A stretch of 38,870 bases of DNA from Prevotella sp. (GCA_022769825.1 JALEJI010000062.1:1-38870), one strand, 5' to 3'. Positions 1 through 9,324 are shown, counted from the stretch's first letter. Numbers and translations: made by a program. Notes: generated from the letters alone by a model not told the origin.

Positions 1-1
1 T

Positions 2-55
2 ATAGTGAAGTACACTGGATTGACAGAAGGGGAAATCAAGTCGCTCTTACAGTGA
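2..55 (+). CDS. C-terminal tail of a truncated gene, possibly Rpn/PD-(D/E)XK nuclease family
   Basis: An open frame enters from the left edge and stops at TGA 53-55. The last 17 residues read IVKYTGLTEGEIKSLLQ. A tail of the form 'TGLSxEEIxxL' is typical of the C-terminus of Rpn-type (recombination-promoting nuclease, PDDEXK) proteins common in Bacteroidales. Only this tail is visible, so the family call is an inference from a short motif. Other frames are also open here, so even the reading frame is not certain. A strong hairpin follows about 20 bases later. Confidence 0.4.
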   Translation: MVKYTGLTEGEIKSLLQ

Positions 56-74
56 CGCCTCACTCCGTCATAAC

Positions 75-128
75 CCCAAAAAGCAGGGCTGAATTCCGAT
101 TGGAACTCAGCCCTGCTTTTTGGGTTTT
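75..128. terminator. Bidirectional terminator hairpin
   Basis: An 18-bp perfect stem pairs 75-92 with 107-124. An A5/T5 tract is built into the stem base and GGGTTTT follows on the plus strand. It lies between the plus-strand gene ending at 55 and the minus-strand fructokinase ending at 158, so it can serve both convergent transcripts. Confidence 0.8.
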
Positions 129-157
129 CAGCATGAAGCCGAAATATGGTTGTCGCG

Positions 158-1033
158 TTATTTATTCGTGAATTCGGCAGGCAACTTAGGCATGGCGCCT
201 TCCTGGGTGCATACATAGGCGCTGACCTTTACCGCCAACGCGTGAGCCTCCTCAATGGTCTTGCCCGAGAGTATCGACGCCGTGAACGAACCCGTGAACG
301 AGTCACCGGCACCCACGGTGTCGGCAACCTCCACCTTAGGTGTTGGCTGGTAGCTCTTGAAATCGTGGGGAGCGAAAACATAACTGCCGTTGGTGCCACA
401 GGTGAGCACGATCATGCGCAAGTTGTAGCGATGCAGTATTATGCGGCACTTCTCCTCGATGTCAAGGCCAGGATAGCCAAAGAGACGGCCAAGGACCACG
501 AGTTCCTCGTCGTTGATCTTCAGGATGTCGCAATGGCGAATGCCATTTTGTATGGTCTCCTTATCGTAGAAATTGCCACGGAGGTTGATGTCGAAAATCT
601 TCAGGCAATCCTTTGGCGTGGCGTCAATGAAGCTCATGATGGTCTTCTTCGACTCCTCACTGCGCTGCGCCAATGAGCCGAAACACACGGCAGAGGCTTT
701 CTTTGCCTCAGCCTGCATCTCCGGAGTGAATGGAATGTGGTCCCAAGCCACGTCTGGCGTGAAGGTGTAAGTCGGTACGCCTTCAGCGTCGAGAGAGACA
801 TTGACCGTGCCCGTTGGGTATGACACGCGCGGTATGATATATTTCAGTCCGTTCTTGTCGAACGTTGCCAACGCCTGGTCGCCAAGCACGTCGTTGCCCA
901 CCGCGCTCACCGCCATGGCCTCGAATCCGAACTGACTGGCATGATAAGCGAAATTGGCGGGAGCGCCTCCAAGTTTAGAACCCTGTGGAAGAACGTCGTA
1001 GAGCACCTCTCCCAAACCTATTATCTTTCCCAT
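158..1033 (-). CDS. Fructokinase, PfkB/ribokinase-family sugar kinase
   Basis: This is a 291-residue cytoplasmic PfkB-family kinase that should phosphorylate fructose (or a related hexose) with ATP. The substrate-side motif GGAPANFA is at residues 22-29. The PfkB signature DTVGAGDSF is at 238-246, with Asp244 as the expected catalytic base in the anion hole. Length and N-terminus (MGKIIGLGEVLYD) fit family fructokinases. It is the last gene of a minus-strand pair, 25 nt behind the sugar permease. Bacteroides fructan loci pair a fructokinase with a FucP-type permease, GH32 enzymes and SusCD, so fructose is the best-supported substrate; specificity itself is inferred from context. Confidence 0.88.
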   Translation of the reverse strand: MGKIIGLGEVLYDVLPQGSKLGGAPANFAYHASQFGFEAMAVSAVGNDVLGDQALATFDKNGLKYIIPRVSYPTGTVNVSLDAEGVPTYTFTPDVAWDHIPFTPEMQAEAKKASAVCFGSLAQRSEESKKTIMSFIDATPKDCLKIFDINLRGNFYDKETIQNGIRHCDILKINDEELVVLGRLFGYPGLDIEEKCRIILHRYNLRMIVLTCGTNGSYVFAPHDFKSYQPTPKVEVADTVGAGDSFTGSFTASILSGKTIEEAHALAVKVSAYVCTQEGAMPKLPAEFTNK

Positions 1034-1058
1034 ATCGATATTTGTTTTTATTGTTTGC

Positions 1059-2288
1059 TTAATACTTTATCTGCTTTATAATGGCAAGAAGATATACCAC
1101 ACCAACGGTCATCACCGCCACGGCTCCAAGCTGCGAGCCCATGGCATCGCTGGCCACGCCCATGACAAGCGGGAAGACGGTGCCACCGAAAAGCCCCATT
1201 ATCATGAGTCCGCTAATGGCGTTTTTCTTTTCCGGCATATAGAGCATGGCCTGAGAGAGGCACATGGAGAAGACGTTGCTGTTGCCATAACCCACCAAGG
1301 CTATGCCGGCGTAGAGCCACAGCTTGGCGGTGTCGGCGGCACCCGTGGCACCCATGAACATGCAAGCCATGCTCAAGGCCATCATGACAACGGAGATTAT
1401 GAAGAACGTGCGCGTCTTCAGAACGCGGAGGAAAAAGCTGCCCGTCAGACAGCCAAGCGTACGGAAGATGAAGTAGAGACTCGTGGCCCATGCCGCGTCG
1501 TTGAGGGCCATGCCGGCGTATTCCTGCAAGAGCTTTGGCGCCGTGGTGTTGGTGCCCACGTCTATGCCCACGTGGCACATGATGCCGAAGAAGCACAACA
1601 GCACGTATGGGTTGCCCAAAAGCTTGAACGTGTCGATATAGTCGCGGCTGAGCGACTTGCTCTCCGCCTCCGTCTCATTGTCGCCTTTCTCTTCCTTGAT
1701 GGAAGTGGCCTGCAACAAGACCGACGCGAGTATGCCAACCACCATGTAGATTGGGAAGAGCACGCGCCAACCGAGCCCGAAGTCGGGAATGGTGGCCGCG
1801 GCACCCCACGAGGCTATGATGGGAGCCAGGAAAGAGGCTATGGCCTTGATGAACTGGCCAAAGGTGAGCGTGGAGGCCAAGTGGCCCTTCACGAGTTGAG
1901 AGACAAGCGGGTTGAGAGATGTCTGCATGAGCGTGTTGCCTATGCCGAGAAGCGAGAACGAGACGAGCATCACGGGGAAACTCTCCGAGAAGATGGGCAA
2001 CAGCAAAGACACAAAAGTAACGATGAGCGAGAGCATGACTGTCTTCTTGCGGCCTATCTTGTTCATCAGCACGCCGGTGGGCACCGAGAAGATTAGGAAC
2101 CAGAAGAAGACGAGAGACGGCAAGAAGTTGGCCAAGGTGTCGCTAAGGCCAAGGTCTTGCTTCACATAGTTGGAGGCCGTGCCGACAAGGTCAACGAAGC
2201 CCATGGCGAAGAAGCAAAGCATCACGGAAATCATGGCAAACCTGGAGGTCTGCGTCACGACATTCTGTTGCTGATTATTGTTTTCCAT
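1059..2288 (-). CDS. MFS sugar permease, FucP-like (probable fructose importer)
   Basis: This is a 409-residue protein with about 12 hydrophobic segments and a hydrophilic loop near residues 198-218 (rich in Glu/Lys) that separates two six-helix halves. The loop motif NKIGRKKT after the second helix is the classic MFS signature. It resembles the FucP/fucose:H+ symporter branch used in Bacteroidetes polysaccharide loci. Role: to carry monosaccharide released in the periplasm across the inner membrane. Position directly upstream of fructokinase (25 nt gap, same strand) argues for fructose. The start is ATG at 2286-2288. The exact sugar cannot be read from the sequence. Confidence 0.82.
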   Translation of the reverse strand: MENNNQQQNVVTQTSRFAMISVMLCFFAMGFVDLVGTASNYVKQDLGLSDTLANFLPSLVFFWFLIFSVPTGVLMNKIGRKKTVMLSLIVTFVSLLLPIFSESFPVMLVSFSLLGIGNTLMQTSLNPLVSQLVKGHLASTLTFGQFIKAIASFLAPIIASWGAAATIPDFGLGWRVLFPIYMVVGILASVLLQATSIKEEKGDNETEAESKSLSRDYIDTFKLLGNPYVLLCFFGIMCHVGIDVGTNTTAPKLLQEYAGMALNDAAWATSLYFIFRTLGCLTGSFFLRVLKTRTFFIISVVMMALSMACMFMGATGAADTAKLWLYAGIALVGYGNSNVFSMCLSQAMLYMPEKKNAISGLMIMGLFGGTVFPLVMGVASDAMGSQLGAVAVMTVGVVYLLAIIKQIKY

Positions 2289-2389
2289 TGTTTTTTAATT
2301 ATGATTTTGAAGCTTAAAGATGTGATTGGTTTTCCGCAACCGCGCGATTCATCATCGCCCGATGCCACAAGTTTAATAAAAAGATGTCG

Positions 2390-2397
2390 CAAATTTA
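2390..2397 (-). promoter_or_regulatory. Candidate -7 box for permease-fructokinase pair
   Basis: The minus strand reads TAAATTTG, matching the Bacteroidetes -7 consensus TAnnTTTG, about 100 nt upstream of the permease start. No good -33 TTTG was found at the usual 19-21 nt spacing, where the upstream terminator lies. Treat as tentative. Confidence 0.3.
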
Positions 2398-2398
2398 A

Positions 2399-2436
2399 TA
2401 AAAAACTCAATACGGCCTTGCATTCAAGGCCGTATT
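2399..2436 (-). terminator. Terminator downstream of GH32
   Basis: Arms 2409-2420 and 2425-2436 form a perfect 12-bp stem around a 4-nt loop. On the minus strand it is followed by TTGAGTTTTTTATT. It lies about 20 nt past the GH32 stop and separates that gene from the permease-kinase pair, which then needs its own promoter. Confidence 0.75.
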
Positions 2437-2456
2437 TTTTTTAAGAAGGCATGTTG

Positions 2457-4175
2457 TTATTTCAACGCATAGACCTTTGCCCTTCCGCCTTTCACCTTGA
2501 GCGTGGTGTATGGCGCCGAGGGGAACACTATATTGGTCATCGCCATCTTGCCATCAGCGTCGAACGCCTCTATGCTGCTCTTGTCGATGAATATCCTCAA
2601 GGTCTTGATTCGTCCGCGCGTTGGCGCCTTTGTCACGGCCGGAAAGTCGGTGCTGAAGCTCACGTCGCCGCTCTTCGTGCGGTCCATTGTGAATGTCTGC
2701 GCGGCCGCGTTGTAAGTCATGACCACTTTCTCGCCCTTTGAGTTGGAGAGCGTTATGGTGGTGTTGGCGCGAAGCTGCACGTCCACCCTGCAAGCCTGGG
2801 TGAGCCCTGCCGTAGGTTTCTTGGCGAAGGCTGCCATCACCTCTTGCGACGGTGTGACGCTGACATAGCCTGTGTCTTGATACTCGAAGTAGCCGAGGTC
2901 GCGTGGAATGCCATTGGCTGAGCGATACTGCTTTGTGGGCACTTGGTTGGCATACTGCCAATTGCTCATCCATGGCAACGCCACGTGGCGGCCGTCAGGA
3001 GCGTTGTTGAACGTCACCGTGGCGTAATGGTCCTTGCCCCAGTCCATCCACTTGGTTACGGTAGGGTCGGTGTCGCAAGTGAACTTATGGCCGTCGAACG
3101 TGCCGGTGAAATACTGTGTCGCCGAACCGCCGCAAGGACCGCCTGGGTTGATGTTGCACAGCAGCACCCAATGGCCGTTGCCCATGTCGAGCAGGTCTGG
3201 GCACTCCCACACACCGTCATGGGAGCCATAGCCCTCGCCGAAGTCGCTCTCAAACTTCCAATTCTTCAAGTCGCTGGAAGAGAACAGCTTCATGTGTTGT
3301 TTTTCCGACACTATCAATATCCATCGCTGCGTGGCTGCATGCCAGAAGATGTGGGGGTCGCGGAAGTCGGGAATGTTTGACACGAGCACCGGGTTGTCGG
3401 CACATTTCTTGAATGTCATGCCGTTGTCGGTGCTCACCGCCATGCTCTGCATCTGCGCCTTTCCCGCGGAGGTGTAGTAGGCCACTACCGCCCCATTGCA
3501 GAATCCGGCCGTGTTGTCGTTGTCCACCACCGAGCATCCACTGAAGATGGTGCCAAGGGCGTCGGGCAATATGGCGTCGCCCTCAAACGTCCAGTTCACA
3601 AGGTCGTTGGACGTGGAATGTCCCCACGTCATGTTCTCCCACTGCGAGCCGAATGGGTTGCGCTGGAAATAGACATGCCACAAGCCGTCCTTGTAGAAGA
3701 GGCCGTTTGGGTCGTTCATCCAGCCATATATCGGCGTATGGTGATACATCGGGCGGAACGCCTCGCGATTGGCCACGTCGAAAGTGTCGCTTAGGCTCAT
3801 GAGCTTCCAGCACGCGAAGTCGGCAGTGGCGGCCTTGCTGGCCGATGGTGCCGCGTCGCTGCGGTTGAAGTTGATGTCGAGAAGCACGCTCTTCGCGTCC
3901 TTGATGCCCGACACCTCAAGAGGCACGTAATAGTCGGCCTTGTTTACCGACAGTCGCACGTTGAACTCCCTCACCACGTTGTTGTCAGAAATCACGCGCA
4001 CGTGATCCATGTTGGCGTTCTCCTCCACCGGGATGAGGAGGTATTTCTTGGCCGTGGGCACGCGGAGCAGCGCCTGCGTGTCGCTGAGCACCTGGGGCTT
4101 TAGGGTCTGCGCGGAGACATTGAAGCTGAAAAGCGCCGCGAGGCAGACAAAGGCAAATCTATGTAGGATAGTCAT
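2457..4175 (-). CDS. Glycoside hydrolase family 32 fructanase with N-terminal accessory domain
   Basis: A 572-residue secreted beta-fructofuranosidase/levanase/inulinase-type enzyme. The N-terminus is a signal peptide (cleavage near SFNVSAQ, residues 17-23) without a lipobox, so a soluble periplasmic location is likely. Residues about 25-125 form an extra domain like DUF4980, seen before GH32 in Bacteroidetes. The GH32 five-blade propeller follows with all three catalytic motifs: WMNDPNG at 152-158 (Asp155 nucleophile), FRDP at 271-274 (Asp273 transition-state stabiliser) and WECPD at 323-327 (Glu324 acid/base). The C-terminal beta-sandwich ends near residue 572. It follows susD after 165 nt. 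Exo or endo action, and levan versus inulin preference, cannot be decided here. Confidence 0.93.
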   Translation of the reverse strand: MTILHRFAFVCLAALFSFNVSAQTLKPQVLSDTQALLRVPTAKKYLLIPVEENANMDHVRVISDNNVVREFNVRLSVNKADYYVPLEVSGIKDAKSVLLDINFNRSDAAPSASKAATADFACWKLMSLSDTFDVANREAFRPMYHHTPIYGWMNDPNGLFYKDGLWHVYFQRNPFGSQWENMTWGHSTSNDLVNWTFEGDAILPDALGTIFSGCSVVDNDNTAGFCNGAVVAYYTSAGKAQMQSMAVSTDNGMTFKKCADNPVLVSNIPDFRDPHIFWHAATQRWILIVSEKQHMKLFSSSDLKNWKFESDFGEGYGSHDGVWECPDLLDMGNGHWVLLCNINPGGPCGGSATQYFTGTFDGHKFTCDTDPTVTKWMDWGKDHYATVTFNNAPDGRHVALPWMSNWQYANQVPTKQYRSANGIPRDLGYFEYQDTGYVSVTPSQEVMAAFAKKPTAGLTQACRVDVQLRANTTITLSNSKGEKVVMTYNAAAQTFTMDRTKSGDVSFSTDFPAVTKAPTRGRIKTLRIFIDKSSIEAFDADGKMAMTNIVFPSAPYTTLKVKGGRAKVYALK

Positions 4176-4253
4176 ATAATGTTCTGATAATGTAATTTAA
4201 GACTGAAGTGTAGTTAGTTTCAGATTCTCTTCCGTGTCCTGGCCTTTACGTCG

Positions 4254-4328
4254 CCATGGGCATCTTGTGGGAATGCCCATGGTGGAAAGACTATGCTGGC
4301 CGTTGGACTTGAAGAGCCTGTTCAAGTC
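4254..4328 (-). other. Two intercistronic hairpins between susD and GH32
   Basis: Two perfect inverted repeats lie in the 165-nt gap: arms 4254-4263/4273-4282 (10 bp, 9-nt loop) and arms 4306-4313/4321-4328 (8 bp, 7-nt loop). Neither is followed by a U-tract on the minus strand, so they look like RNA-processing or stability elements, or protein sites, rather than intrinsic terminators. No clear -7 box for GH32 was seen, so GH32 may be read through from susCD. Confidence 0.5.
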
Positions 4329-4340
4329 ATCACGTTCCGA

Positions 4341-6101
4341 TCAATATCCCTTGTTCTGGGTATAGAGCCCTGGGATGTAGTAAATCTGGTTGTATGGCAC
4401 AGGGAAGAACTCGTTTTTGCCTTTCGTGAAGTGCGCGTCCTTGTAATACTGCGCGTACACTTGCCCGTCGTAAGAGTCGTTAACCTCGCGAGTGAAGTAA
4501 GAGTTCAGCGTTGACGACAACATTCCCCAACGACGCAGGTCGAAGAAGCGCTCATGCTCCTGTCCGGTCTCAAGTCGGCGTTCCCACCTGAGGCATTTGC
4601 GTGCCGTTTCCTTGTCCTTGAAGTAAGTGTCGGGATAGAGGCTTATCTTGCATTGGTCGGCAGCGTATTCTATGTGCTTGCTCACTGAGTTGGCCGCACG
4701 CTGGCGAATGTCGTTGATGATAGTGCGGGCCTCCTCCAGTCGTCCCAGCTCGATGAGAGCCTCGGCACGGTCGAGCATGACGTCGGTGTAGCGTATCACG
4801 TAGTCGTTCATGGCGAAAGCCTGCCAAGAGCCATTGTAGGTCTCGCCCTTGCCGCGTTGTGGCACGCACTTCAGCGTGGTGTAGTAGCCGTAAGTGTTTG
4901 GAGTGCGCGAGTTGTCGGTGGTCAAGGTAAAATTCTTCTCATACTTGTAAGGGAACGTGGGCATGCCCACGGTGTGGAACAAGCGTGGGTCCCACTTCTG
5001 CGCTGTCGGCTTGCCGTTGACTGGGTGGTCGTTGGTCTTGGAGTAATCGTCAAACTCGGGCAGTCCGTTGTCTGTCTTGAAAGCGTTGACAAAGTCCTGT
5101 GAAGGCTTCTGGAAGTCCCAACCGCACGACCACATCTTCCATGCGCCATTGAGGACGTTCGACCAGTTGCCGCGTCCGAACGTGGTGTGGTCGTCGGCGT
5201 AGTCGCTTGCCTGGACCGCGAAGACGCTCTCCTTGCTGTTGTCATACTCAGGAAGGAATATGTCGCCATAATCCTCAAGATAGCCGTATCTTGACTTGGC
5301 CACCACGTCGGTGTAGTCGACAACCTTCTGCATGTAGTCCTTGTTTATGAAGTTCACGCCCGTGCTGTCCTCATATCCGTTGCCCCAGGCGCGCTGAAGG
5401 TAGCACTTGGCGAGATAGGCCGCCGCCGCCACCTTGTTGGCCCTGCCGCCACCGTCGGAAGGCTGCTCGGGTAGGTCGTTGTAGGCCGTCTCGAAATCAC
5501 CGATTATCTTGTCCCACAGCTGCTCATGTGTCAGGGCGTCGTTGCGGGTCTTCTCCTGCAGGTTGTTCTTGTAGACCTCCTCGTCGATCCAAGGAATCTT
5601 GTTGAACACCATGAAGAGCTTATAGTAGAAGTGGGCACGCAGGAACTTCACCTCGGCTATGCGTTGCTTTGTAGTGGCCGCGCCAAGCTTGCTCTCGCCG
5701 TACTCGTCAAGCGATACCAACGCGCGGTTGCAGCGCGATATGGCGCAATAGAGGCGGTACCAAAGCTCGTCGAGATGGCCAAGGGTCGGCGTGAGGGTCG
5801 AGAATATCTCCACCGAGTGATAATCGGTGTCGGTCGTGCCGGAGCCGCCTTTCAAGCAGTCGTCGGACGCGAGGTCGCCATAAGGCCAAAGATTGAACGG
5901 ATAAGTGTACCAGCAATCGCCAAGCATGGCGTATGCGCTTGTCACCATGCCGTCGGGGTCGGAATACGCCTTGTTCTCGTCAACGACAGCAGTGGGCGTA
6001 TAGCCGAGGAAATCATTGCATGAGGCAAGTGTCAGCGAAGACAAGCAAAGCACGACGGCTGATTTTGCAATGCTCTTTATATTGACATGAATAGTTTTCA
6101 T
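4341..6101 (-). CDS. SusD-family outer-membrane glycan-binding lipoprotein
   Basis: A 586-residue SusD/RagB-type protein. The lipoprotein signal peptide ends in LTLASC (Cys28), so it is expected on the outer-membrane surface. The N-terminal SusD_N part begins right after it (NDFLGYTPTAVVDENKAYSD), with TPR-like helices through the first third. The C-terminal part carries RWERRLETGQEHERFFDLRR, a strongly conserved SusD signature, and 'FFPVPYNQI' before the end. It binds oligosaccharide and caps the SusC barrel. It starts 29 nt after the SusC stop, so the two are co-transcribed. Fructan specificity is inferred from GH32 and fructokinase nearby. Confidence 0.95.
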   Translation of the reverse strand: MKTIHVNIKSIAKSAVVLCLSSLTLASCNDFLGYTPTAVVDENKAYSDPDGMVTSAYAMLGDCWYTYPFNLWPYGDLASDDCLKGGSGTTDTDYHSVEIFSTLTPTLGHLDELWYRLYCAISRCNRALVSLDEYGESKLGAATTKQRIAEVKFLRAHFYYKLFMVFNKIPWIDEEVYKNNLQEKTRNDALTHEQLWDKIIGDFETAYNDLPEQPSDGGGRANKVAAAAYLAKCYLQRAWGNGYEDSTGVNFINKDYMQKVVDYTDVVAKSRYGYLEDYGDIFLPEYDNSKESVFAVQASDYADDHTTFGRGNWSNVLNGAWKMWSCGWDFQKPSQDFVNAFKTDNGLPEFDDYSKTNDHPVNGKPTAQKWDPRLFHTVGMPTFPYKYEKNFTLTTDNSRTPNTYGYYTTLKCVPQRGKGETYNGSWQAFAMNDYVIRYTDVMLDRAEALIELGRLEEARTIINDIRQRAANSVSKHIEYAADQCKISLYPDTYFKDKETARKCLRWERRLETGQEHERFFDLRRWGMLSSTLNSYFTREVNDSYDGQVYAQYYKDAHFTKGKNEFFPVPYNQIYYIPGLYTQNKGY

Positions 6102-6130
6102 AATTGATAATGGATGTTTTTGTTGATTGT

Positions 6131-9100
6131 TCAGAAACCAATTTGCAAACCAAACGACACTGATGTCGGCAAAGGATAGTTCCAGTTGGGGTTCTCCGGG
6201 TCAGAGCATGTCAGGCCACTGCTCTTTATGGTGAGCAAGTTCTGGCCAGACACGTAGACACGTGCCTTCGACATCAACAGTTTCTTGAGCAGCGAGGCCG
6301 GCAAGTTGTAACCGAGCTGCAGCGTGCGGAGCTTGAGATAAGAGCCGTTCTCCACGAAATAGGAAGACGTGCGTCCCTCGTCGGCGGTGTTGTTGGTGGT
6401 AAGCGCGGGGATGGTAGAACTCGTGTTGCCCGTGGTCCATGCGCCAAGCAGGCGGCTGCCCTTGTTGGATCCGGCGTCGGTGCAGCTCCAGAAGTCGGTC
6501 TGGAACTTCTGGTTGTTGTACACGTCCACGCCTGCCACGCCTTGCCAGAACATTGTCAGGTCGAAGCCCTTGAACGTGAGGTCGATGTTGAGACCGTAAG
6601 AGAAGGCTGGCACGGGGTCGTAGATCCAGGTCTGGTCTTTCTCGTTGATGATGCCGTTGTCGTCAAGGTCAGCATACTTGATGCCGCCCACGCGGGCGTT
6701 TGGTTGTCCAGAGGCTTTTGCTTCCTCCTTGGTTTGGAAGAGTCCGTCGGCCACGTATCCCACTATTGATCCATAAGGCTTACGAGCCTCCACGAGGTTT
6801 TGTTTCACGGTGTGGGCGTAAGAGCCTGTTGTCGAAGAAGGCAGGCTCGTGACGCGGTTGCGGTAGAAGTCGAGGTTGCCGTTGAGGTCAAGGCCAAGGC
6901 CGCAAGCCAGGGTCTTGCGATAGCCGACGGTGAACTCCATACCCCAGTCGCGGAGCGAAGGACCGTTAGACCAGCGGTTTCCGCCCTCGCCCATCACTGC
7001 AATGAAAGCCGGGTTGATGAGCATGTCGTCAATGTTCTTGATGTAGGCGTCCACCGTGCCGTACAGGCTGCCGTTGAACATGGTATAGTCGAGACCTATA
7101 TTATATTGTGTGGTGGTCTCCCACTTCAAGTCGTCGTTGGCCGTCTGCGTGGCGCGATAGCCTGAGGGGAACGTTCCGGAGCCTTGCAGGAAGATGTCGT
7201 AGGCTGTCGACGTGACACGGTCCAAACCGTAGTCGGTCACGTACAGGCCATAATGTGCGTTGTTGTCGATGCCCTGGTTACCGGTCTTACCCCACGAGAG
7301 GCGCAGCTTGGCATCGTCGAGCCATTTCTCGTGCAGCAGTTGCGAGAAGCGGAAACCCAGCGAGGCTGCGGGGAAGTTGCCCCAACGATGGTTCTTTCCG
7401 AAGCGGGAGCTGCCGTCGTGACGGATGGTGAACGAGGCTAGCAGGAGGTCGTTGTAGTTGTAGTCGGCCTTGCCGAAGAACGACGCCAGGCGATAGCCTA
7501 CCTTGGCGCCGGTGCTTCTCATGGCTCCAGTGGCGGCATTGGGCCACATATAGTCGGTTGACTCTATGGAATATCTTTCAGAGAGGGCATGGAAGTCGAC
7601 GACGCTCTGCTTGTTGATTTCCGAGCCCACGAGCACGTTGAAATGATGGTTCTTCTTTATGTCGAAGAGATAGTTGAGCGTGTTAGACCATGTGTAGTTG
7701 GTGTTGTTGGTCTGTCCGAGGTCTGTCTTGGCTATGTTGTTGTTCACGATGTCCGACTTGAAGGTGTGTGTCATGGCATTGATGAACGAGGTGGTGTAGT
7801 CGATACCGAAGTTGGAACGGAACACGAGGCCCTTGAAAGGCTTGATGTCGATGTAGGCGTTTCCGAACAATCGCCAATAGTCGAGGTGGTTGTCCTTGTT
7901 ATGGTAAAGCTCACGCAGGGGGTTCTGGCGGTCGCTCATGCCACCGACTGGTCCGGCGAACGTGGTGCCGTCTGTCTCATACACTGGCACCGTAGGCGAC
8001 ATCTTCAGGGCGTTCTCCATTGGTGCCGAGTCCACCTGCTTGGTGTAAGACAGCGTGAAGTTCTCGCCCACGGTCACCATCTTGCTGACGTTGAACGAAG
8101 TGTTCATACGTGCAGAGAGGCTCTCGAAATTGGTATACTTCAATATGCCCTTGTTGTTCTTGTAGCCCAATGAGAAGAGCTGCGAGCTCTTGTCGTTGGC
8201 CTTCGAGAGGGCCACGTTGTAGTTTTGTGAGAATCCTGTTTGTGAGATGGCATCCACCCAATCAGTGTCGGAGAATGCCATGGTGCGCTTGCTGTTGATG
8301 TAGCCATCATAGAGCCCGTTGACAGTGAAGTCCTGATACTGTCCTGTCGTTGGGTTCCACACGTTGATGCCTATGCCTTGCTTTGCCTTGAGGTTAATCC
8401 CGTAGTTGCTCGCGTAGGCCACCGGGTCGAGTCCGTCGTTGAGCGCGGCTTGCGCCATGGCCGTGGCATAGCCCTTGGTGTCGAGGAGCTTCATCTTCGA
8501 CTGGCTTGTGTAGAACTGCGCGGTAAGGTTTGTCGTGAAGTCGACATTCACCTTGTCGTTGTTCTTGCCGTGCTTCGTGGTGATGATGATCACGCCATTT
8601 GCCGCGCGGCTACCGTAAATGGAAGCAGAGGCAGCGTCTTTCAACACCTGCATGCTCTCAATGTCGTTGTTGTTGAGCGTGTTGAGCCCTGAGGTCATTG
8701 GCACGCCGTCCACGATGTAGAGTGGGTCTTGTGACGAGTTGAACGATCCCACGCCCCTGATTCTCACTGTCGCGGTGCCACTTGGCGAGCCCGTGTCGGT
8801 GATTGTCATGCCGGCGACCTTGCCTTGCAACGACTTCATTGGGTCAGCGTCTGGTGATGTGGTGAGCGCGCTTGTCTTCACGACAGACACCGCACCTGTC
8901 AAGTCGGCCTTGCGTTGTACCTGATAACCTGTAACCACGACCTCGTTGAGGTCGTTTGCCGATTCTTTAAGTTTGATTTGAAGATTTGGAGCGGCCTTCA
9001 CCTCCTGTGAGGTAAAGCCAATGTAAGAGATGCTGAGGGTTGTGCCCTGGGGCACGGTAAGCGTGAAATGACCGTCGAGGTCGGACACTACACCGTTGCT

Positions 9101-9262
9101 TGTACCTTTTTGAATGATGGATGCGCCAAGAATGGGCTCACCCGTGTTGTCTGTCACCGTACCAGTGACGGTAATGTTGTTTTGCGCGAAGAGCGAAACC
9201 GAAAACGCGAAAGCCAACAATAATGGCAACAGAAGTCTGTGATGAATAGAATGTAGCCTCAT
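6131..9262 (-). CDS. SusC-family TonB-dependent outer-membrane transporter
   Basis: A 1043-residue SusC/RagA transporter. A signal peptide (residues 1-27, ending SLFAQ) is followed by a carboxypeptidase-regulatory-like beta domain (about 30-110, with VTDNTGEPILGASI) and a TonB-box-like stretch NEVVVTGYQ. The plug follows (RIRGVGSFNSSQDPLYIVDG, then ASIYGSRAANGVIIITTK), then the beta-barrel to the C-terminal aromatic residue (LQIGF). The start is placed at ATG 9260-9262 (MRLHSIHH). A TTG two codons upstream would be in frame, but ATG is the better choice. It imports oligosaccharide with SusD, driven by TonB. A promoter lies about 55 nt upstream, just after the regulator's terminator. Confidence 0.95.
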   Translation of the reverse strand: MRLHSIHHRLLLPLLLAFAFSVSLFAQNNITVTGTVTDNTGEPILGASIIQKGTSNGVVSDLDGHFTLTVPQGTTLSISYIGFTSQEVKAAPNLQIKLKESANDLNEVVVTGYQVQRKADLTGAVSVVKTSALTTSPDADPMKSLQGKVAGMTITDTGSPSGTATVRIRGVGSFNSSQDPLYIVDGVPMTSGLNTLNNNDIESMQVLKDAASASIYGSRAANGVIIITTKHGKNNDKVNVDFTTNLTAQFYTSQSKMKLLDTKGYATAMAQAALNDGLDPVAYASNYGINLKAKQGIGINVWNPTTGQYQDFTVNGLYDGYINSKRTMAFSDTDWVDAISQTGFSQNYNVALSKANDKSSQLFSLGYKNNKGILKYTNFESLSARMNTSFNVSKMVTVGENFTLSYTKQVDSAPMENALKMSPTVPVYETDGTTFAGPVGGMSDRQNPLRELYHNKDNHLDYWRLFGNAYIDIKPFKGLVFRSNFGIDYTTSFINAMTHTFKSDIVNNNIAKTDLGQTNNTNYTWSNTLNYLFDIKKNHHFNVLVGSEINKQSVVDFHALSERYSIESTDYMWPNAATGAMRSTGAKVGYRLASFFGKADYNYNDLLLASFTIRHDGSSRFGKNHRWGNFPAASLGFRFSQLLHEKWLDDAKLRLSWGKTGNQGIDNNAHYGLYVTDYGLDRVTSTAYDIFLQGSGTFPSGYRATQTANDDLKWETTTQYNIGLDYTMFNGSLYGTVDAYIKNIDDMLINPAFIAVMGEGGNRWSNGPSLRDWGMEFTVGYRKTLACGLGLDLNGNLDFYRNRVTSLPSSTTGSYAHTVKQNLVEARKPYGSIVGYVADGLFQTKEEAKASGQPNARVGGIKYADLDDNGIINEKDQTWIYDPVPAFSYGLNIDLTFKGFDLTMFWQGVAGVDVYNNQKFQTDFWSCTDAGSNKGSRLLGAWTTGNTSSTIPALTTNNTADEGRTSSYFVENGSYLKLRTLQLGYNLPASLLKKLLMSKARVYVSGQNLLTIKSSGLTCSDPENPNWNYPLPTSVSFGLQIGF

Positions 9263-9316
9263 CGCCAATAGTTTTTAAAGTTGTTTTATCGATTATTTTG
9301 TTTTTAAGTAACGCCG

Positions 9317-9324
9317 CAAAATTA
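9317..9324 (-). promoter_or_regulatory. Promoter -7 box for the susCD operon
   Basis: The minus strand reads TAATTTTG, a full match to TAnnTTTG, followed by GCGG. Predicted start of transcription is about 50 nt before the susC ATG. The -33 region is a T-rich tract with no clean TTTG, as expected of an activator-dependent promoter. This would be the natural target of the neighbouring hybrid regulator. Confidence 0.5.
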
